Below are positions 15,451 to 21,356 of a stretch of DNA of 21,356 bases, one piece after another. A program made the position numbers and the translations under genes. The notes beneath the pieces are model-generated. The model was not told the DNA's origin. It saw only the letters and a program-made list of their open reading frames with translations, and did no database searches. Every line of letters starts with the position of its first letter. Positions within the stretch are counted from its first letter, which is position 1. This DNA is from an uncultured Acetatifactor sp. (GTDB lineage Bacteria > Bacillota > Clostridia > Lachnospirales > Lachnospiraceae): assembly GCA_910584435.1 (NCBI GenBank), contig CAJUAP010000007.1, positions 70,034-91,389 of the forward strand, written 5' to 3'.

Positions 15451-16548
15451 TTATATAGAGAAATCCATATTTTCCATATCTTGGGCGGTTCTTTGTGCAT
15501 CTGGGTACAAATCGCTGCTTTTATGGCCGATTTTTCGCATCTGTTCTGCAATCTTACCAGGATTAGTCAACTGTATTTCAAATAGACAGTCTTGACATTG
15601 GGGCGTATATTCCATAGCCATGGGATTAAATCCTGTATTCATTCCCATAATTTTCTTTGCCATGGCATTAGGAATATAGTATGGAGACACTGTAAAAACG
15701 CCCTTCTGTGCTTGGATTCTCTGACTATGGTAGGGGTGAATAATGGCCAGAGGAGGAACTGTTCCATAATCGATTGGTACTCCGTCGGCATATATTCTTA
15801 ATAGTATATAAAAGAAAGGATTAAACTCCATATTCAACAAAGCTTCTTTTTCGCGTCCCAAGTAGGAACGCTTTAAATCTTCCAAAGCCGTTATGCTCAC
15901 TATATTGCTTAAGTTTTGTTCCTTTTTATCTTTAAGCTTAAAATAGATGTCTTTATTCTGCTTAAGACTATTTCCAATGAAATTTATATCGGAGGGCTTC
16001 ATCTTAGGCAGTACCTTTTTCAATATGGGGTAATCATTCGTTTCTGACAGCGTATCATAAACTTTTTCGTTAAGCTGATTAGGCTGTAAAATCCATAAAA
16101 CCGGTTGCATTTTACGTCTTTTATTTAAAATGTCTAAATTCTTATATGGAATCAAAAAGCCCTCCATGGAAAATTCCAGAGCTGAAAATAAAGATTCGCT
16201 CCAGTCCATAAGCCGGGTTTTGGAAAAAAAGTGCTGCATGATTTCCTGCCATTCAAAAACCGAATGCGGCTCACGGTATTCGGTTTTATCAAAATTTCTT
16301 GACATGAAGTGCTGATATCTGTAATCTTCTCTCAAATGATTGCTGCTGTAGGTTTTTTGGTCATTATACTGATAATCGGCCTGTCTAAAAATATTAGGCT
16401 CTAAATTATAATGTGCATATTCATGTCCACGAAACCATAATGGTTTTAAAATACCATCCTGTTTGCATACATCGCCAATTTCGGTAACATATTTCAAAAT
16501 ATCTTCAAGAGAATCTGCATAGTATTTATGAGTATGTTCTTTTTCCAT
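15451..16548 (-). CDS. FRG-domain protein
   Basis: A 365-residue protein with an N-terminal FRG domain (PF08867). Seen are LWFRGH at residues 37-42 (the naming motif), then EWQEIMQH at 99-106, and TRLMDWSESLFSALEFS from 111, all in the expected order and spacing. The biochemical role of FRG domains is not established to my knowledge; they often occur in accessory or mobile contexts. The C-terminal part (about 150-365) ends with a conserved-looking block (IIHPYHSQRIQAQKGVFTVS, then CLFEIQL). The gene lies 5 bp after the 1181-residue gene, and its ribosome site AAAGGGGAG (16557-16565) overlaps that gene's stop, so the two are translationally coupled. They probably work as one unit. No membrane segment or signal peptide is seen. 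Confidence 0.88.
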   Translation of the reverse strand: MEKEHTHKYYADSLEDILKYVTEIGDVCKQDGILKPLWFRGHEYAHYNLEPNIFRQADYQYNDQKTYSSNHLREDYRYQHFMSRNFDKTEYREPHSVFEWQEIMQHFFSKTRLMDWSESLFSALEFSMEGFLIPYKNLDILNKRRKMQPVLWILQPNQLNEKVYDTLSETNDYPILKKVLPKMKPSDINFIGNSLKQNKDIYFKLKDKKEQNLSNIVSITALEDLKRSYLGREKEALLNMEFNPFFYILLRIYADGVPIDYGTVPPLAIIHPYHSQRIQAQKGVFTVSPYYIPNAMAKKIMGMNTGFNPMAMEYTPQCQDCLFEIQLTNPGKIAEQMRKIGHKSSDLYPDAQRTAQDMENMDFSI

Positions 16549-16553
16549 TTGTG

Positions 16554-19500
16554 CTACTCCCCTTTATTTTCGTCAGACAGCATAATTTTAAATCGGTTCT
16601 TGTAGTAATACGTCTGGATAAACTGTATTGTATCCTCCAGCATTTCTTCTGCTTCTTTTTCAAATGCAGACTGAGGAGTATTATAGTAATCAGCTATTGT
16701 TTTGCAAATATTTTTTTCTCGCAGATCCTTACATTTGGCCCAATGTGCTTTATACAATTTCCATAAATGGTGGTATTCCTTTTCTTCTACAATAATATAT
16801 CCATTTTCCCCGACCATACTTAAAATAATGATGAAACAGCGAATTCGATATATAACATGTTTGCAGCAGTCTAATTCTTTTTGAATTGACCGGTATTTTT
16901 CCAGAATAACTTTTCTCTCTGCGGCTGCCTCTGGCTCATCAAAATAAAAGGGTTCATCCGGGGTTAAATAGATTGTAAGTACAGAATCTGCTATCACTTC
17001 TTTTATTGGAACACCGTGGTCAAATGCTTCAAAAATATAATTAATATTTTTACTCAATATTCTAAAGAATTTATCAATTTCCTGCTGCTTTTTGGAAATT
17101 TCGCTTTCGTTTCTCTGAGCCACCATATCCAGTATACTTTTCCTGGCACATTCAAGTGACGCAAGGCAGTATTCACGCCCGTTTAAAAGTAAAGTATCCA
17201 TGGGAATATACCTTTTGTTATCGATTACTTTGCTTTCAGGCAGACATTCCTGACCCAGTAAGACAGCAGCAACACTTCGGAATCTATGTATATTGATTGC
17301 TTCTGCCCATTTTGTATTATCTTCTGTGGTTGCATCGCTTGACATTTGAAATATTTGTCGACAATATCCAAATGAGCTTAATCCTAACGCAGCAGCCATA
17401 AACAAATCTGCATAAGACTCTCTATAAATAGTAATTTCCCTTTCTGCCAATTCATTCACTTCTTCTTGAAGCAATATATTAAATTCTGTTTTTATACTTT
17501 GTATTTTTTCATCCTCTATTTCTTGTCCTGTTCCAAATATCATGTTAAAAATGCGATATAGTTCAGTAAACCCTTTTTGATTATTAAAACCTTCCTGTAT
17601 GATAACCCTTATTTGCTGAGTGCAAGTTTTCCATAAATCTTTCCTGAAGTCTTTGTCATTTTCAGCTTTTTGGCGCTTATTCCATGCTCCATACAAACGA
17701 CTTAGTTCTCTTATAGTAAAGCAGTAATTCTTACGCTGTTCTTCTGGTATATGCAGTACTTCAGGTGTTTTGCAGATCTCATTTAAATCAGTTTCCAGAA
17801 GCCAGCTGTCTTTTCGAATCATTTCCCACACATCTTCGTCTGGTTTACATCCGGTCATCTTCTCATATAAAGTATCATGGATGATTTTTAATAACATGGA
17901 AAGTTTGTCAGCACTGTCGGAACACTCTTGTACCCAATCTATTAAATTTTCATTTGAAGATTGCAGCAATCCCAGTTGGCCGAGGAAATGGAGCAAAGCG
18001 GTTTGAATTGCCCTGATATTTCGTGCATCTTCATCTACGTTCATTTGATATATCTTTTTATCAAAAATAATGTGTAAAAATTCCATAAGTTCGGTAACCA
18101 AATAATCTATACCGATTTGGAGGATATTTACCTTTTCCTTTTTTTCATTACAGAAATTTTCAAATTGCGTGGAAACAACATTAGTGATACAATCTAATAT
18201 TTCATTTTCAAGCTTACCGATTGTATGATACCCATAGTCGTTGGAATAATGATTTAGTAATTTGTATACAGCCTGCATAAATATAGCTCTAATAACCAGA
18301 TGAATCACATACCTATTACGGCTAGGACGATTTACCGAACGAATGTAATGAGATGCCTCGTGAAGTACCCATGGAATCATATCATATACTCGGCCATAAT
18401 ATTCAAATGATGGAACCCTGCAGATCAGAAGCCGTGTAGATAGTTTCCGTTCATTCATAAATGCTACCACAACACAAGCTTTTTCAATTGATACATCAGG
18501 ATATACGATTGGATAAAACATGGTACGTTTATCATCTGAAGCCTCATAGCTCATCTTGTAATGCCGAAAATATTCAAATAGAAACTCTCGATAAGCAATC
18601 ATCATTTTTTCGGCATCTAATTGTGTTTGAATCTCGTATAAAGGAGATTGCAAAGTTTGAGAATTCACATTCTGCAGAAATTTATAGTATTGGTTTACAG
18701 CATCTGTTATCAATCGAAGGTTTTCAAGAAATAGCTGTCTCATTTCCTTGCGTTCCGCGATATCCTTACAGTCCTTGTAAGATTTTTTCCATTCTTCAAT
18801 GGCATCAAATGTAACTCTTAAGTCACTAATTAATATCTGCCAGTTTACATGTGAATCATTTTCCATTCCCTGGGGTACATAGGTGCTGATTACCTCCCAC
18901 AATTCTCTGCTGATGTCAATAAAACACCGCCGTTCTTCAAGAAACAATTCTTCCATTTCCTGAAAATTTTTCATTTTATCTTTAAGTTCTTCATTTGCGT
19001 TTGTTACAATGCTTTTTAATTTTTTTTCCTTTTCAGCAAACTGCTGGCAGTTGATATCTACATTATCAAAAGTAAATAACGTGTCTGATAAAGGTACCAG
19101 AACGCGTTCATTAATGATTTTGATCTGTCCTTCTTCAACTCCGGCCTGAAATAATTGAACAAAAGATTTTTTGTCATCATCCATGGGGTTAGAAGCGTCT
19201 GCTGAATAACCAGCAATCTTGCTTCTGCATAATGTGCCATATACTAAGGCAAAGTTTTCCATGGTAAGGTGCAGCAGAAAATCATATCTTCCAAATAGGC
19301 CGTTCATGGGTTCAATAGTTACTTTTATCTCATTTGAATTTTTTATCTTTTCAAATATTCTTTTTGCAAAATCGTTGTATGCAGTAATGCGAATGGCAAA
19401 CTCGCAATGTTGATTTTTTTTAATTGTCGCTTCCTGGAAAGAGCAATAATTTCCGGTTTCATCAGCAATACATTCAATCCCAACATTGGTATAAGTATTA

Positions 19501-20099
19501 AATTTATAGGACTCTCCTTTATAATGAACCGCAAAATTATTAAGTATAGTTGATATCTTATAGATTTTTTCTATTTCTTCACTTTTGACTGCAAGACAAA
19601 AATCCCCAATGGTGCTGCTTCGATAGAGCTGATAACAAACATTTTCAGAAGAAATGTTCGGCTTTAATGCTTCAATTATTTTTTCTTCGCAAAAAGAAAG
19701 AACTTCATCTGCGGATAAGTTTTGTTCGTAGAAGTAATGGACAAAATTAATCTGAATAATGCCTAAAAAGGGTTTTGTGGACAAGTGTCCCTCATATGCG
19801 CATAATTCAAAAAAGTCGTTGCGTACATTTTCTGTTGTGGCATACAAGCTTAATGTCTTATAAGCGGCTTTATATTTTAAATCTTTTTCCTTTTGGTTTT
19901 CCTTTATATTCCAAAATTTTCTGTAATTTTTTTCTTTTCCTGTCAGAGATTTATGAAACAATAAATCAAAGTAGTCTAGCATAAAATAAGTATTATATTT
20001 ATTCGTGCTGTCTTGTCCGGTTGCGATATTATTGTTTCGTATCATTTCAATAATATCTACATCATATTTTACGGCCGTACTGTTGGTTTTAGTTTGCAT
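16554..20099 (-). CDS. Large 1181-residue protein with HExxH zincin motif
   Basis: No known family was recognised. A metallopeptidase-like motif HEASH (H580, E581, H584) occurs in VLHEASHYIRSVNR, and a possible third ligand E894 lies in RESYADLFMAAALG, similar to the ExxAD helix of several zincins; the 314-residue gap is unusually long. Residues 160-190 (IGDFCLAVKSEEIEKIYKIS) and 266-292 (FGRYDFLLHLTMENFALVYG) look like two copies of one small alpha/beta module. About 350-410 is a likely coiled coil (EKEKKLKSIV...EELKDKMK). No signal peptide or membrane segment is visible, so the protein is probably cytoplasmic. Start: ATG with AAAAGGGGAA at 20107-20116. The gene is much more AT-rich than the flanking core genes and is coupled to the FRG gene. 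A self-contained effector or defence role is an inference. Confidence 0.85.
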   Translation of the reverse strand: MQTKTNSTAVKYDVDIIEMIRNNNIATGQDSTNKYNTYFMLDYFDLLFHKSLTGKEKNYRKFWNIKENQKEKDLKYKAAYKTLSLYATTENVRNDFFELCAYEGHLSTKPFLGIIQINFVHYFYEQNLSADEVLSFCEEKIIEALKPNISSENVCYQLYRSSTIGDFCLAVKSEEIEKIYKISTILNNFAVHYKGESYKFNTYTNVGIECIADETGNYCSFQEATIKKNQHCEFAIRITAYNDFAKRIFEKIKNSNEIKVTIEPMNGLFGRYDFLLHLTMENFALVYGTLCRSKIAGYSADASNPMDDDKKSFVQLFQAGVEEGQIKIINERVLVPLSDTLFTFDNVDINCQQFAEKEKKLKSIVTNANEELKDKMKNFQEMEELFLEERRCFIDISRELWEVISTYVPQGMENDSHVNWQILISDLRVTFDAIEEWKKSYKDCKDIAERKEMRQLFLENLRLITDAVNQYYKFLQNVNSQTLQSPLYEIQTQLDAEKMMIAYREFLFEYFRHYKMSYEASDDKRTMFYPIVYPDVSIEKACVVVAFMNERKLSTRLLICRVPSFEYYGRVYDMIPWVLHEASHYIRSVNRPSRNRYVIHLVIRAIFMQAVYKLLNHYSNDYGYHTIGKLENEILDCITNVVSTQFENFCNEKKEKVNILQIGIDYLVTELMEFLHIIFDKKIYQMNVDEDARNIRAIQTALLHFLGQLGLLQSSNENLIDWVQECSDSADKLSMLLKIIHDTLYEKMTGCKPDEDVWEMIRKDSWLLETDLNEICKTPEVLHIPEEQRKNYCFTIRELSRLYGAWNKRQKAENDKDFRKDLWKTCTQQIRVIIQEGFNNQKGFTELYRIFNMIFGTGQEIEDEKIQSIKTEFNILLQEEVNELAEREITIYRESYADLFMAAALGLSSFGYCRQIFQMSSDATTEDNTKWAEAINIHRFRSVAAVLLGQECLPESKVIDNKRYIPMDTLLLNGREYCLASLECARKSILDMVAQRNESEISKKQQEIDKFFRILSKNINYIFEAFDHGVPIKEVIADSVLTIYLTPDEPFYFDEPEAAAERKVILEKYRSIQKELDCCKHVIYRIRCFIIILSMVGENGYIIVEEKEYHHLWKLYKAHWAKCKDLREKNICKTIADYYNTPQSAFEKEAEEMLEDTIQFIQTYYYKNRFKIMLSDENKGE

Positions 20100-20132
20100 G
20101 ACATCATTCCCCTTTTCTCATGTAATATCTAT

Positions 20133-20169
20133 AAAAATGCCTTTCGAAAAGTATTCGAAAGGCATTTTT
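20133..20169. terminator. Perfect 16-bp bidirectional terminator ahead of the 1181-residue gene
   Basis: AAAAATGCCTTTCGAA (20133-20148) and TTCGAAAGGCATTTTT (20154-20169) are perfectly complementary with a 5-nt loop. The stem ends in A5/T5, so a U tract is available in either direction. It lies 38 bp past the stop of the 60-residue ORF and 33 bp before the ATG of the 1181-residue gene, both on the - strand. Confidence 0.9.
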
Positions 20170-20206
20170 GAACCAAATATTTTACAGTTAGTCTATTTCT
20201 CTGCAC

Positions 20207-20389
20207 CTATGTTTTTGAGTCATTTTTTTCATCTTCTGCCTCCACTTCTCTATATGCACCTAATAGTTTCAACGCAATCTCTTTTCTTTTTGACTCAGAA
20301 GTAGCACTCACCCTGTCTCCATAGGGCATGATTCGATCGCTTGCTAAACAAGTATCCACTCTTGTCACATAAATTGGTTTTTTATACAC
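20207..20389 (-). CDS. Small 60-residue hypothetical protein
   Basis: A 60-residue soluble, charged protein with a likely C-terminal helix (SESKRKEIALKLLGAYREVEAEDEKN). No family recognised. The start is a GTG at 20387-20389, well supported by a GGGAGGT ribosome site (20397-20403) about 8 bases upstream and a TATTAT/TATATT-like -10 box (20408-20416 region) before it. It is on the same strand as the 1181-residue and FRG genes, but a strong terminator separates it from them, so it is either its own transcript or an early gene whose read-through feeds the pair. It could be a small regulator or antidote (speculative). Confidence 0.65.
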   Translation of the reverse strand: MYKKPIYVTRVDTCLASDRIMPYGDRVSATSESKRKEIALKLLGAYREVEAEDEKNDSKT

Positions 20390-20676
20390 AAATCACACCT
20401 CCCACTTAATATAATAGAAAGCGAGGAAGATTTGGCATAACCTTCCCTTCCCTCTGATAATCTCTCTCTTAATTTACCATAAAATTTATGATACTGCAAG
20501 TTATTTTTGAAAGATTTTGCATAATTCTGCTGCTTTTGAAATGGCATTGTAACAGTTCCAAGTGGGTTGAATTAGTACAAAGCATTTCAAAAGCTTGTAT
20601 ATCATTATTATTTTCATAGGAATACAAATATATACACCAGTTTGCAAATTTGCAAGATTTTTTCCTTAATGAAATA
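20390..20676. other. AT-rich intergenic stretch
   Basis: About 290 bp with no convincing gene. TTGCAAATTTGCAA (20642-20655) is a perfect 14-base palindrome followed by a short T run. It is too compact to form a hairpin, and is perhaps a binding site. The left edge holds the promoter region of the 60-residue ORF. Confidence 0.4.
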
Positions 20677-21356
20677 CTATTTTGCCAGATATTTCCAGAA
20701 GAAGCTGTCCGGATTACCGCATACATTTGATCCTTGGTATAGTTTTTCTTCAGAAATGGTCTGCAGCTCATAATAGGAGAGGGTATTGGTATAAGTCCGC
20801 TTTATTTCATGAAAGGGTGTTGCAGCGCCGAGCAGCAGAAGGACGGCCAGGAGGCAAATCTGCAATTTTTCTTTCCAAGTATATCTAAGGGAAGAGGGGT
20901 GGGCAGTCCGCATCATTTGTGCTGAAAGGTCATGCATACCTGGCTGTGAAGCTGTCTCCATAGCTCCTGATGAGGCATCCGTCTCACTTTGCTGTGAAAC
21001 AACTGTTATGGCAGATGATGAAGTGCCCACTCCCAGTGCACCAGTACCTGCTTTCGGCATAAAACTATCAAAGGCATCAATACACCACAGCAGAATCAAC
21101 AGCAGTCCAGGGATAGAGGCCCGCATACAGAAATCAAAACCATACCCTACACACACCAATGGAATCAGATAGAGCCACAGGGTATTTAACCAGAAGAGCA
21201 TTTTCTCCTGGACAAAAGGATACAATACTGCTAAGAATACCCCGGCTTCCAGAAAATAAAATACAGTCAGATGAACCCACAGAAAAGCCGCATACCACCA
21301 TCCGACAGCATCAAAAGCAGAGAGAAGATACAGGAACAGAACAGCCAGTGCCAGAA
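20677..21356 (-). CDS. C-terminal part of a multi-span membrane protein (cut by window end)
   Basis: The frame stays open to the right edge of the window, so the 5' end is missing. A TTG at 21223-21225 is only an internal possibility. About 226 residues are visible. They include three hydrophobic stretches upstream (LALAVLFLYLLSAF, WWYAAFLWVHLTVFYFLEAGVFLAV, then FWLNTLWLYLIPLVCVGYGF and IPGLLLILLWCI). A Ser/Thr/Ala-rich polar loop follows, then one more helix (LQICLLAVLLLLGAA), and a likely external C-terminal domain ending SFFWKYLAK. A multi-pass envelope protein, perhaps a glycosyltransferase-like or unknown family; I do not recognise it with confidence. No terminator is evident after it. 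Confidence 0.8.
   Translation of the reverse strand, partial: LALAVLFLYLLSAFDAVGWWYAAFLWVHLTVFYFLEAGVFLAVLYPFVQEKMLFWLNTLWLYLIPLVCVGYGFDFCMRASIPGLLLILLWCIDAFDSFMPKAGTGALGVGTSSSAITVVSQQSETDASSGAMETASQPGMHDLSAQMMRTAHPSSLRYTWKEKLQICLLAVLLLLGAATPFHEIKRTYTNTLSYYELQTISEEKLYQGSNVCGNPDSFFWKYLAK

Noticed and set aside
20642..20655. TTGCAAATTTGCAA followed by T run as a terminator
   Set aside because: A contiguous palindrome with no loop cannot make a stable hairpin of useful length.
20469..20771. 100-codon minus-strand frame downstream of the membrane protein
   Set aside because: Overlaps the end of the membrane protein gene in another frame, has no ribosome site and no recognisable motif.

Overview
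The window looks like chromosome of a gut-type Lachnospiraceae (Clostridia) relative. Supporting signs are strong AGGAGG-type ribosome sites, some GTG and TTG starts, a class II (Firmicutes) GalT, an AraC regulator beside a 4Fe-4S aldo/keto reductase, a B12-binding/DUF4080 radical SAM protein, and an ECF sigma factor driving an ABC exporter. The genus assignment is inference; no rRNA or tRNA gene is visible.

Left part (1-3830, + strand): a LytR-CpsA-Psr cell-wall ligase (its start may lie outside the window), a small membrane protein, a ferredoxin-fused aldo/keto reductase, and an AraC-family regulator. Next (4084-7894, +) is a compact operon: an ECF sigma factor with an unusually long inter-domain linker, a six-helix membrane protein whose 5' end lies in an out-of-phase tandem repeat, an ABC ATPase, and an ABC permease. 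The last three overlap or are tightly coupled.

Middle (7951-9664, - strand): a 506-residue XRE-type regulator. It has an N-terminal HTH, a 12-residue minisatellite linker and about ten 28-residue helical repeats, encoded by 168-bp DNA units of which two are identical. Immediately upstream lie ten palindromic boxes (TTCTGYTTRCAGAA type) on an 18-bp pitch, and a separate stronger palindrome at 9730. These look like a multi-operator array. Divergently (+) come galK and galT, which together form two steps of the Leloir galactose pathway, then a B12-binding radical SAM protein of the DUF4080 family.

Right part (15017-20400): an AT-rich accessory block. It begins with a decayed PD-(D/E)XK (PF08011-like) remnant and a GC-rich hairpin. 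It then holds a coupled two-gene unit on the - strand: a 1181-residue protein with an HEASH zincin motif, followed 5 bp later by an FRG-domain protein. A 60-residue ORF lies upstream, separated by a perfect 16-bp bidirectional terminator. This HExxH-plus-FRG pair is the best candidate here for an undescribed system, possibly defence or toxin related (inference). The window ends inside the 3' part of a multi-span membrane protein gene on the - strand.
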